DNA of 23,297 bases, taken from NCBI GenBank assembly GCA_016840945.1, contig JAEORJ010000021.1, positions 1 to 23,297 on the forward strand, written 5' to 3'. Below, in pieces: positions 15,866 through 23,240 of the stretch; the first letter of the stretch is position 1, and each line of letters begins with the position of its first letter. The notes beneath the pieces were generated by a model. That model saw only the letters and a list, made by a program, of their open reading frames with translations. It did no database searches and was not told the origin of the DNA. This DNA comes from Candidatus Gerdarchaeota archaeon. GTDB lineage: Archaea > Asgardarchaeota > Heimdallarchaeia > JABLTI01. The position numbers and the translations under genes were made by a program.

Positions 15866-16759
15866 ATGAGCTATGAGACAAAAACTATAATTTTATCCGA
15901 TAAAAGGAAATTAGGATTTTTTTCTATTGGATCAGAAACTGGAGAACCGATATTCTATTTTCATGGATGGCCAGGAACAAGATTGGATATCTCTTGCTTG
16001 CATAATCAAGCCAAAAAGTTAGGTGTTAGAATTATTTCCATTGATAGACCAGGTGTTGGGTATTCTGATTTTCAAAAGAAAAGATCACTAGTGCATTTGC
16101 CAAGTGATATAGTTGAATTAGCAGATGCTTTAGAGATTAAACAATTTTCAATTTTAGGGTTCTCAACAGGAGGATTATATGCAATAGAATGCTTTTTACA
16201 AATACCTGAGAGAATAAAAAAAATAGGTTTGGTTTCTGCTACGCCTTATTTCAAAGTAGAGTGGCCAAAAAAAGTCTTAACTAGAAGGTTGAAATTTCTT
16301 AGAATAATCACTAGATTTCCATTGCTGTTCCGAGGAGTTTTAAGAGTTTTAAGTGATAATGGATTAAATAATTATAAACGAAATAAAGAGAAAGCATTCA
16401 ATAAAGCATTAGAGAAATTAATAGAAGCAGATAGAGATTATTGGAATAAACCTGAAATTAAATCTTGGTTCTTAGATGAATATATTCCAGATATGTTGAA
16501 ATCAAGTAGAAAAGGTATCGCTTATGATTTGTACCTATTGGGTAAATCAATAGCTTTTCCTCAAGAAAAAAAAGTATTTAAGAATGACACTATTCCAATT
16601 TATTTCTTTCATGGGAAAAAAGATCGAGTTGTAATCTCTTTAGCTTCAGTTGAACAACAAAAATTGTTTAGTAATTCAGAAATAATTTTATTTGAAGATA
16701 CAGGACATAAGGCTATTTATCGAAAATTCCTTGAAATAATCGAAAAGATACTATCCTAA
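15866..16759 (+). CDS. Alpha/beta hydrolase
   Basis: A 297-residue alpha/beta hydrolase. The oxyanion-hole motif H33-G-W-P-G follows strand 3, the nucleophile elbow is G98-F-S100-T-G-G, the acid is D253 in F-H-G-K-K-D-R-V, and the base is H281 in D-T-G-H-K. The catalytic triad is complete, so this should be an active serine hydrolase. A basic helical cap domain lies at about 120-235. There is no signal peptide, so it is probably cytoplasmic. Substrate cannot be predicted; esterase, lipase or peptidase activity is possible. It precedes the oxidoreductase genes by 63 bp on the same strand, but cotranscription is uncertain. Confidence 0.88.
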   Translation: MSYETKTIILSDKRKLGFFSIGSETGEPIFYFHGWPGTRLDISCLHNQAKKLGVRIISIDRPGVGYSDFQKKRSLVHLPSDIVELADALEIKQFSILGFSTGGLYAIECFLQIPERIKKIGLVSATPYFKVEWPKKVLTRRLKFLRIITRFPLLFRGVLRVLSDNGLNNYKRNKEKAFNKALEKLIEADRDYWNKPEIKSWFLDEYIPDMLKSSRKGIAYDLYLLGKSIAFPQEKKVFKNDTIPIYFFHGKKDRVVISLASVEQQKLFSNSEIILFEDTGHKAIYRKFLEIIEKILS

Positions 16760-16822
16760 TAAAGCATAATTATTAGATTGATATTTGTATTTAGATTATA
16801 AAACAGAAATATTAATTACAAC

Positions 16823-18571
16823 ATGAATGAAAGTGAATGCATGAGCTCATTTTCATTAAAAGAGAAAGAAGACATCTCTATTGTCTTATGTGGTGCAGCA
16901 GGTCAAGGGATAAAAACAGTTGAACAATTTTTAACCCATGTTCTGCAGAAAGAGGGGTACAATGTAGCAGCAACAAAAGAATATATGTCTCGAGTTCGAG
17001 GAGGAACAAATTCTACTGAGATTAGAATCTCATCAAACAGAGTTACTGCTTATGTTGATAGAATAGACATTTTCATCCCTTTAAATGATACCGCTATTCC
17101 AAGGCAGAAAAATAGAATTACTAAAGATACAATTATTATTAGCGAACCAGAATTCATCAAAGATATTGATGTTAATGAATATAAAATAATTGAAATAGCT
17201 TGGACAGAAATAGCTAAAGAAATTGGTAACAAAGTCTACTCTAATGTTATTGCTGCAGGTGTTATAGCAGGATTATTTGATATCGATATAGAAAACGGAA
17301 AAGAATATTTGACTGATCGTTTTTCATCAAAAGGAGAACAAATCGTTCAGAAGAATATTGAAGCTTTTGATAAAGGCTGCGAAATTGCTGAAAGAATAAA
17401 GAAAGAAAAAGATTTGAAAATCTCAATCAAAAAGAAAAAAGAAATTGCTAAAGAATTAATTTTTAATGGAGCAGCAGTAGTTGGTATGGGGGCTATAGCT
17501 GGTGGCTGCAATTTTATCTGTTCTTACCCTATGAGCCCTTCAACTGGTGTATTAGTTTTTCTAGCTGAAAATTCCGATGAATTTGAAATCTTAGTTGAAC
17601 AAGCAGAGGATGAAATAGCAGCAATAAATTCCAGTCTTGGTGCATCATATGCAGGAGCACGAGCTATGGTAACAACTTCAGGAGGAGGATTTGCTTTAAT
17701 GGGAGAAGGAATCAGCTTAAGTGGTATGATCGAAACACCTATTGTAGTACATATTGCCCAACGTCCTGGACCTGCTACTGGCTTACCAACAAGAACCGAA
17801 CAAGGAGATTTAGAATTAGCACTCTATTCTGGCCATGGAGATTTTCCAAGAATCATTTTAGCACCAGGTTCATTAGAGGATGCATTCTATATTACCCAGC
17901 AAGCATTTAACATAGCTCAAAAATACCAAACACCAGTAATAATTCTCACAGATCAATTCTTCATGGATCTTTACTACAATTTTCCAAAACTTGATTTATC
18001 AAAAATAACTATTGATGATGAGATAATTAAAACAGAGAAAAACTATCAAAGATATAAATTAGCTGAAAATGGCATCTCCCCAAGGGGAATTCCGGGTTTT
18101 GGAGAAGGACTTGTTAGAGCTGATAGTGATGAGCATGATGAGGATGGGTTTATCACTGAGGATCTTGACAGCACAAGAATCAAAATGGTTCATAAACGGT
18201 TGAATAAATTGGATGAAATAAAGAAGAATATAATTTCACCTAATTTTTATGGTAAAGAAAATTATGAGACATTAATTATAGCTTGGGGTTCCACGCATAG
18301 CGCTATAAAGGAAGCTCTTGATATAATCAACAATGATAGCATTGCATATCTCCATTATAAACAAGTCTACCCAATCCACCCGAAGACACAAGAGTGGATT
18401 AAGAAAGCTAAAAAAATCATTATTATTGAAAACAATGTCACATCACAATTTGGCAAATTGATAAAACTAGATACAGGTCGTGAAATAGAACATAAAATTC
18501 TGAAGTATAATGGTATGCCATTTAGTGTTGAAGAGCTGGTAGAAAAGATAAACAAGATTTTGGAGGGCTAA
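16823..18571 (+). CDS. 2-oxoacid:ferredoxin oxidoreductase, fused gamma-alpha subunit
   Basis: 582 residues. The gamma domain (about 17-195) shows C-G-A-A-G-Q-G-I (23-30) and S-R-V-R-G-G (56-61). After a lysine-rich linker, the alpha domain (about 210-580) shows S-Y-P-M-S-P-S-T (near 234-241), T-S-G-G-G-F-A-L-M-G-E-G, and Q-R-P-G-P-A-T-G-L-P-T-R, diagnostic of the KorA class. The enzyme oxidatively decarboxylates 2-oxoacids with CoA, reducing ferredoxin. The substrate (2-oxoglutarate, pyruvate or a branched-chain oxoacid) is not decided by these motifs. It is followed 3 bp later by the beta subunit, preceded by a strong GGAGGG. The two-subunit gamma-alpha/beta form without a delta ferredoxin subunit resembles the crenarchaeal enzyme. 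Confidence 0.92.
   Translation: MNESECMSSFSLKEKEDISIVLCGAAGQGIKTVEQFLTHVLQKEGYNVAATKEYMSRVRGGTNSTEIRISSNRVTAYVDRIDIFIPLNDTAIPRQKNRITKDTIIISEPEFIKDIDVNEYKIIEIAWTEIAKEIGNKVYSNVIAAGVIAGLFDIDIENGKEYLTDRFSSKGEQIVQKNIEAFDKGCEIAERIKKEKDLKISIKKKKEIAKELIFNGAAVVGMGAIAGGCNFICSYPMSPSTGVLVFLAENSDEFEILVEQAEDEIAAINSSLGASYAGARAMVTTSGGGFALMGEGISLSGMIETPIVVHIAQRPGPATGLPTRTEQGDLELALYSGHGDFPRIILAPGSLEDAFYITQQAFNIAQKYQTPVIILTDQFFMDLYYNFPKLDLSKITIDDEIIKTEKNYQRYKLAENGISPRGIPGFGEGLVRADSDEHDEDGFITEDLDSTRIKMVHKRLNKLDEIKKNIISPNFYGKENYETLIIAWGSTHSAIKEALDIINNDSIAYLHYKQVYPIHPKTQEWIKKAKKIIIIENNVTSQFGKLIKLDTGREIEHKILKYNGMPFSVEELVEKINKILEG
18562..18567 (+). promoter_or_regulatory. Strong ribosome binding site of the beta-subunit gene
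   Basis: GGAGGG lies inside the last codons of the alpha gene, 7 bp before ATG 18575. It is one of the best Shine-Dalgarno matches in the window and supports coupled production of the two subunits from one mRNA. Confidence 0.75.
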
Positions 18572-18574
18572 AAA

Positions 18575-19423
18575 ATGAATACAGATGAATATGACATGAG
18601 AAATATTGATATTGCTTGGTGTCCAGGTTGTGGAGATTTTGCTATATTAAAGGCATTAAAAGAAGCTCTAGTCGAATTAAAGATAAAACCACAAGAATTA
18701 GTGATGGTATCTGGGATTGGTCAAGCTGCAAAAACACCTCAATATTTAATGTGCAATTATTTCAATGGTTTACATGGGCGTTCATTACCACCTGCTTGGG
18801 CTATTAAAGCAACAAATCCAGAATTAGTAGTTATTGCTGAAAGTGGTGATGGATGTAGCTACGGAGAAGGAGGGAATCATTTAATTCACACGATTAGAAG
18901 GAATCCGAATATTACTAATATTGTTCATAATAATATGATCTATGGTCTTACTAAAGGTCAAGCATCACCAACTTCACAACTAGGAATGGCTACAGGGGTT
19001 CAAGTTGATGGTGTAATTTTAACACCTTTTAATCCATTATCCTTTGCAATTGGTTTAGAAGCATCTTTTGTTGCTAGAAGCTTTGCTGGTGATCATGAAC
19101 ATATGAAGGAAATGATGAAACAAGCAATCCAACACAAAGGGTATGCTTTACTGGATATTCTACAACCTTGTGTGTCATTCAATAAGATCAATACTTACAA
19201 ATGGTTTAAAGATCGTGTTTATTATCTCGAAGATAGTCATAATCCAAAAGATAAGCTTGAGGCAATAAAAAGAGCATCAGAAACAGAAAAGTTCCCATTA
19301 GGAGTCTTCTATATTAAAGAGAAAACAACTTTTAATGAAAACCATGAAATGCTCAAAGAATCGAAAATGCCATTATATAAAAGAAAACGTGATTTGAAGA
19401 AATTTGAGGAGAAATTCTTTTAG
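18575..19423 (+). CDS. 2-oxoacid:ferredoxin oxidoreductase, beta subunit (TPP-binding)
   Basis: 282 residues. W15-C16-P-G-C19-G begins the fold, and G90-D91-G92 with N119 ([16 protein letters not shown]) forms the thiamine diphosphate/Mg2+ site. C16, C19 and a later cysteine (about C208, D-I-L-Q-P-C-V-S) are likely [4Fe-4S] ligands together with one more. The loop after GDG reads C-S-Y-G-E-G-G-N-H where many homologues have D-A-x-x-I-G. The start ATG follows GGAGGG by 7 bp, and the gene overlaps nothing but lies 3 bp after the alpha stop, so translation is probably coupled. It converges on the ferritin-like gene. Confidence 0.92.
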   Translation: MNTDEYDMRNIDIAWCPGCGDFAILKALKEALVELKIKPQELVMVSGIGQAAKTPQYLMCNYFNGLHGRSLPPAWAIKATNPELVVIAESGDGCSYGEGGNHLIHTIRRNPNITNIVHNNMIYGLTKGQASPTSQLGMATGVQVDGVILTPFNPLSFAIGLEASFVARSFAGDHEHMKEMMKQAIQHKGYALLDILQPCVSFNKINTYKWFKDRVYYLEDSHNPKDKLEAIKRASETEKFPLGVFYIKEKTTFNENHEMLKESKMPLYKRKRDLKKFEEKFF

Positions 19424-19438
19424 ATCTCCTCACTAGTA

Positions 19439-19451
19439 TTTTTTAAAAAAA
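19439..19451. terminator. T6/A7 bidirectional terminator
   Basis: TTTTTT (19439-19444) then AAAAAAA (19445-19451) lies between the convergent beta-subunit and ferritin-like genes. Each transcript therefore meets a T-run just after its stop codon, which is the main archaeal termination signal. Confidence 0.5.
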
Positions 19452-19454
19452 TTA

Positions 19455-19934
19455 TTATCCACCAGGGCTTCCATGAAATGGAGCGTATTTAAAGATCCAG
19501 TCTTCAAGTTCTTCTTCAGTTAAAGTTTCCCTTTCAACAATAGCTTTCAATAGTCTTTTTAGGAATGTGTGATGCCTAATTTCATCTTTATGAATTTCAC
19601 CAATAACGGTTTTAATAGTATTATTGTTTTCGTATTTCTTTAATAGCTCTTGATAGGTCTCAATAGCTTTTGCTTCAAGTTCAATATGTTTCTCAATTGT
19701 AGCTTTAATATGATTGTAATTCTCTTCCTCAATTAAGGGGGTTGGTTCAGTTAAAATAGCTTTTAAACCATTCAAAAGCAAAGCATGTTTCTTTGAATCC
19801 ATAGCTATTCCAGTTATTAATTCTTTAACCAATAAATTCTTTAAATCTTCAACACTTTTGTGTGAAATCTCAACTATTTCTTTCTCAAGAGCAATTTGTT
19901 CCTCGAGGAATTTGACTAATTCTTTATCTGCCAT
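19455..19934 (-). CDS. Ferritin-like diiron-fold protein
   Basis: A four-helix bundle protein (159 residues from ATG 19934). Chosen start: GAAGG ends 8 bp before ATG 19934, while the frame extends five codons further to ATG 19949. Helices (164-residue numbering): helix 1 about 10-40 with E22/E24/E27; helix 2 about 42-66 with D51-S-K-K-H55; helix 3 about 76-106 with E90/E92; helix 4 about 110-138 with a canonical E123-I-R-H126. A working diiron site would normally have ExxH in both helices 2 and 4. Helix 2 here has S52 where the Glu should be, with D51 next to it, so metal binding may be altered. Family roles include rubrerythrin-like peroxide reduction and iron handling. Confidence 0.78.
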   Translation of the reverse strand: MADKELVKFLEEQIALEKEIVEISHKSVEDLKNLLVKELITGIAMDSKKHALLLNGLKAILTEPTPLIEEENYNHIKATIEKHIELEAKAIETYQELLKKYENNNTIKTVIGEIHKDEIRHHTFLKRLLKAIVERETLTEEELEDWIFKYAPFHGSPGG

Positions 19935-20112
19935 AATCATTACCTTCATGATTGTTTATGGACAATCTATTTTTGATTAATTTAAAGTTTGCTTTTAACA
20001 AATGAAGACAGTAGTATTAATAAAACATTAAATTATTATTATGAACAATGAATTAAAAAAGAAGTAATAATTATAAATTCATTAAGTTATTATTATATAG
20101 GAGAAATAAAAA

Positions 20113-20274
20113 ATGGCAGTATTCACACCCGATCTACCATGGTTGTATTTATTAGCATATGGAGCTTTTATGGTTTTCATTATAACATTTGGAATTATTA
20201 TGCAATTAACCGTTGGAAGAAAAAAGAAACAAAAGGAATTAGAGGCTAAAAAAGCTGAAACTGTTGAAGAATGA
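20113..20274 (+). CDS. 53-residue single-helix membrane protein
   Basis: A small ORF: ATG at 20113, stop TGA at 20272-20274. AGGAG (20099-20103) lies 9 bp upstream. The peptide begins MAVFTPDLPWLYLLAY, has one transmembrane helix (about 10-34), then a lysine/glutamate-rich tail (R-K-K-K-Q-K-E-L-E-A-K-K). The positive-inside rule puts the C-terminal tail in the cytoplasm. Good ribosome site, a clean hydrophobic/charged layout and isolation from other frames support it being real. It precedes the glutaredoxin-like gene on the same strand by about 120 bp. No homologue is recognised. Confidence 0.7.
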   Translation: MAVFTPDLPWLYLLAYGAFMVFIITFGIIMQLTVGRKKKQKELEAKKAETVEE

Positions 20275-20393
20275 AATTAGCATTTAGTATTTAAGATTAT
20301 TAATGCTCAATTCTTCATTTTCTTTCTCAGAATGTTTTATTAATTAAAAATTTAATTTTAATTTAAGAATCAAAATCATTGGGGTTAAAACAA

Positions 20394-20696
20394 ATGCATG
20401 AACAATTCGATTTCAAAGTTGAAAAAGGTCAGAATAAACCATATGACATTCAAATATATGCTTTGTCTACATGTGGTTTTTGCAGAAGTGCTTTAGAATT
20501 TTTACGTAAAAATAAAATCCAGTTTCGATTTATTTATGTAGACCATTTGGATAGAGATCAAAGAGCTATGATTAAAAGAGATTTAATGAACGCTTTTGAT
20601 GAGCGAGTCGCTTTTCCATATGTTATCCTTGATGGAAAAGAAGTTATTGTTGGTTTTACTGAGGATAAATGGGAAGAAAAATTCCTGAAAAAATAA
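20394..20696 (+). CDS. Glutaredoxin/thioredoxin-fold thiol-disulfide protein (CGFC)
   Basis: About 100 residues from ATG 20394, preceded by GGGGTT with a 7-bp gap; a TTG at 20379 would add five residues. A short basic N-terminal extension (about 20 residues) precedes the fold: I-Q-I-Y-A-L-S-T-C-G-F-C active site (C27/C30), then F-R-F-I-Y-V-D, and a cis-proline motif A-F-P-Y-V-I. CGFC replaces the usual CPYC or CGPC. The glutathione-binding features of true glutaredoxins are not evident, so it may function as a thioredoxin- or NrdH-like redoxin. It sits 20 bp before the ferredoxin:thioredoxin reductase gene and is probably its substrate. Confidence 0.88.
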   Translation: MHEQFDFKVEKGQNKPYDIQIYALSTCGFCRSALEFLRKNKIQFRFIYVDHLDRDQRAMIKRDLMNAFDERVAFPYVILDGKEVIVGFTEDKWEEKFLKK

Positions 20697-20716
20697 TAAT
20701 ATACTGAGGGCTGATT

Positions 20717-21067
20717 TTGCCCCCACCTAAAAAATTGAAAACAAAAGAAGATACTCGAAAATTTGTTGAAATGGTTGCTAAAAAGCAAAATTGGTTTTTA
20801 CATCCTAAAAAAGAATTTCTTGAAATGCTTATAGAAGGTCTTACAACAAATTATAATAGGCACGGTTATTATGGATGCCCATGTAGATTGATTGAAGGTG
20901 AAAAGGAAATTGATGATGATGTTATTTGTCCATGCGAATATTGTGTACCTGATCAAGAAGAATATGGTCATTGTTATTGTGGACTATATTTAACACCAGA
21001 ATTTCATAAAACTGGAAAAGTTCCCCAAGGTATACCTGAAAGAAGACCAATGGAAAAATGGATCTAG
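20717..21067 (+). CDS. Ferredoxin:thioredoxin reductase catalytic subunit-like protein
   Basis: 116 residues. The cysteine pattern C54-P-C56-R, C71-P-C73, C86-Y-C88-G-L-Y is that of the FTR catalytic chain, which binds a [4Fe-4S] cluster beside a redox-active disulfide and passes electrons from ferredoxin to a thioredoxin. One extra cysteine, C76, is present. In plant and cyanobacterial FTR the cluster uses four of the six and the disulfide the other two. The start is TTG 20717 with GAGGG 6 bp upstream. No separate variable (A) subunit gene is nearby, as is common in archaea. It is probably cotranscribed with the redoxin just upstream. The T-rich stretch at 21094-21106 may end this transcript. 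Confidence 0.9.
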   Translation: MPPPKKLKTKEDTRKFVEMVAKKQNWFLHPKKEFLEMLIEGLTTNYNRHGYYGCPCRLIEGEKEIDDDVICPCEYCVPDQEEYGHCYCGLYLTPEFHKTGKVPQGIPERRPMEKWI

Positions 21068-21093
21068 TAAATAACTTGCCTATTTTACCACAA

Positions 21094-21106
21094 TCTTTTC
21101 TTTTTT
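21094..21106 (+). terminator. T-rich terminator after the FTR gene
   Basis: TCTTTTCTTTTTT begins 27 bp after the FTR stop codon and runs into the convergent mevalonate kinase gene end. A T-run in this position fits archaeal termination of the redox operon. Confidence 0.4.
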
Positions 21107-22049
21107 ATTCAAATCTATTAATCAGTAAACCGTTTTTATCTATAACAATATTAGAAATAACAGAACCTGAAGTGCTATTCAAGGCATTAGTAACATAGGA
21201 TATTTTACTTTCAGGAACAAGTGCTAACATATTATCTCCTCTACCTGCACCTGATAATTTTGCGCCATATGCTCCAGCTAATTTTGCGCTGCTAACCATT
21301 TCATCTAATAGTGGGGAACTAACATTTAGCTCTTGAAGTAATGTGTGATTTTCATTCATTAGCAAACCTAATTTTATGTAATCAGATGATAATATTGCAT
21401 CTTCAGCAAAACTAACTATATCGCGAATCCTATTGAAAATTCGATTTGCTTCTAATTGATTCTTAGCCTCAAAATCACGAACCTCTGCTACTATTGGTCC
21501 GCTTGGAGCTTTAATTCCAGTATTTCCTACTATAAAATTCAATCCTTGAATTGGCAAAGTAATTGGTTTCTTATCAGTTTGATATTTAATTAATCCCCCA
21601 AGAACAGCTGTAGCAATATCTAACCCACTTCCATAGCCTTTTATTGTTTGATTAATCTCGATGCCTAATTTCAATAGTTCTAGCATGGATAAATTAGATT
21701 GAAAATACTCATTTAATACACCTAACACTGAAACTATAACTGCAGCAGAGCTACCAAAACCTGGTGTAATTTCTGATTCTATTTCCAACTCAAAAGGTTT
21801 TATTGAATAACTTACTTTCTCAAAAAAAGCAGAAATCGTGCTTGAAACAATATCTAATTTTGTTGAAGGATATTCTTCTCTTATAACGTTAAAATTTTTA
21901 CTAGTTAGCAAAATTTTATGTTGTTTTGTAGTTTTTAATGTGCAAAATAATCTTTTATTTACAGCAAAAACTAATGCTGGTTTTCCTCTACTACTAGCGT
22001 GTTCACCCATTAGAATTAATTTCCCTGGCGCAGAACTTATTATTATCAT
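21105..22049 (-). CDS. mvk: Mevalonate kinase
   Basis: 314-residue GHMP kinase. Motif 1 P8-G-K-L-I-L-M-G-E-H, motif 2 T95-P-G-F-G-S-S-A-A, catalytic aspartate D144 in G-S-G-L-D, and motif 3 K-L-S-G-A-G-R-G-D near residue 261-269 are all present. The G-S-G-L-D/A motif and E-H start are typical of mevalonate kinase, which forms 5-phosphomevalonate for isoprenoid (archaeal ether-lipid) synthesis. It follows the decarboxylase gene by 21 bp on the same strand, with GAGAGG 6 bp before the ATG, so the two are an operon. No phosphomevalonate kinase or isopentenyl phosphate kinase is in the window. Confidence 0.93.
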   Translation of the reverse strand: MIIISSAPGKLILMGEHASSRGKPALVFAVNKRLFCTLKTTKQHKILLTSKNFNVIREEYPSTKLDIVSSTISAFFEKVSYSIKPFELEIESEITPGFGSSAAVIVSVLGVLNEYFQSNLSMLELLKLGIEINQTIKGYGSGLDIATAVLGGLIKYQTDKKPITLPIQGLNFIVGNTGIKAPSGPIVAEVRDFEAKNQLEANRIFNRIRDIVSFAEDAILSSDYIKLGLLMNENHTLLQELNVSSPLLDEMVSSAKLAGAYGAKLSGAGRGDNMLALVPESKISYVTNALNSTSGSVISNIVIDKNGLLINRFE

Positions 22050-22070
22050 TCCAATCCTCTCACAGTTTTT

Positions 22071-23063
22071 TTAAAACAGATGTTTCTTAATTTCAGCTAC
22101 TCCATCACCTGGTTTCGCGGTAATAACATTATTAACATTAGAGTAATTATTTAGTCGTTCTTCTATTTCATTTACAAATTCTGGTAAAGTTAAGATATGC
22201 ATATTTGCTCCTGTATCAATTGTATAATAAGCATCCAAACCTTCTTCTCTTAAAGTTTCAACAAAATGAATAATCTCAAGAGTATCTCCTGTCCAGAATA
22301 TCATTGCTGGATTGGATGTTATTGCTACTGAATGCATTGATAGACAATCTCTTTCTGCCGTTTGCCCTAATGTAGTGAAATCTTTTTCTATTATTGCATT
22401 TCGAACTAATTTCAAATTATCATCTATTTGTTCTAATCTTGTTTTGTAAAAAGGACTTGTAGTCATTGATATACGCATTGCTTCTCTTGTTGAAATTGTT
22501 CGTTCATATTTCTTGAAAACAACAATTATATCACGAATATCAAACCATGTTTTATCTTTTATTTGTTCAGCATATGAATCATTATCCCCATAACCTTTTA
22601 TCCATTCTACATACCCACCAAAAATCGATCTTGATGATGAACCAGAACCATGTCTTGTTATTATAGATAGTTCCTTAGAGGTTTTTTTTAATTTCAATGC
22701 AGAACATGTTGCAACTGTAAGTGCTGCAAAACCAGATGCAGATGATGCTAATCCAGCAGCTGTTGGGAAATTATTCTCGGAAACAACTAGTGCTTTTGAT
22801 GACTCATTAGCTAACTTCCTTATATAATCTAAATGTTTAACCACTCGAGATAAAGATGAACCTGATTGTTCTTTGTTATTCAAAATAAATTGATCTGTTT
22901 TCAAATCAGATTGAAATTCTACTGTTGTGGTTGTTGATAGAGCATCAATAGTCAATGATATACTATTATTCATTGGGATGATTAATTCTTCATTTTTCTT
23001 TCCCCAATATTTTATCAAGGCAGTATTTGATTGTGCTTTTGCTGATGATTTCGTAGAGTCCAC
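22071..23063 (-). CDS. mvaD: Mevalonate diphosphate (or phosphate) decarboxylase
   Basis: 330-residue GHMP-family decarboxylase. Landmarks: A-L-I-K18-Y-W-G-K, N-N-F-P-T-A-A-G-L-A-S-S-A-S (97-110), R-H-G-S-G-S-S-S-R145-S-I-F-G-G, and T-I-D283-T-G-A-N. K18, R145 and D283 match the catalytic Lys/Arg/Asp set of characterised MvaD enzymes. The reaction is ATP-dependent decarboxylation, yielding isopentenyl diphosphate (MvaD) or isopentenyl phosphate (phosphomevalonate decarboxylase of Haloferax and Roseiflexus); which one needs a residue-level comparison or assay. The start is GTG 23063; no upstream in-frame ATG, GTG or TTG exists before a stop. It is first in the operon with mvk. Confidence 0.92.
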   Translation of the reverse strand: MDSTKSSAKAQSNTALIKYWGKKNEELIIPMNNSISLTIDALSTTTTVEFQSDLKTDQFILNNKEQSGSSLSRVVKHLDYIRKLANESSKALVVSENNFPTAAGLASSASGFAALTVATCSALKLKKTSKELSIITRHGSGSSSRSIFGGYVEWIKGYGDNDSYAEQIKDKTWFDIRDIIVVFKKYERTISTREAMRISMTTSPFYKTRLEQIDDNLKLVRNAIIEKDFTTLGQTAERDCLSMHSVAITSNPAMIFWTGDTLEIIHFVETLREEGLDAYYTIDTGANMHILTLPEFVNEIEERLNNYSNVNNVITAKPGDGVAEIKKHLF

Positions 23064-23072
23064 TCTCGAGAG
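23063..23072. promoter_or_regulatory. 10-bp palindrome at the mvaD start
   Basis: CTCTCGAGAG, a perfect palindrome, starts at the first base of the GTG start codon and extends upstream. A TATA-like GTAAAATAAC lies about 27-37 bp upstream of the GTG on the minus strand, so the palindrome would cover the expected transcription start of a leaderless mRNA. It is a candidate operator, or a chance GC-rich island in A/T-rich DNA. Confidence 0.35.
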
Positions 23073-23240
23073 ATTTTTTACTAATTCAATGTTATTTTAC
23101 TTTTTTTCGTAAATGTAATTACTCAATAATTCTTTATTTAAATTACCTTTTCATTCTCTAAGCTAATTGTAATAGTAATTGTTAAAAGGGTTATTAATTT
23201 TAAACAGTTAATGACATATAAATTTTGGAGATATTAACCA

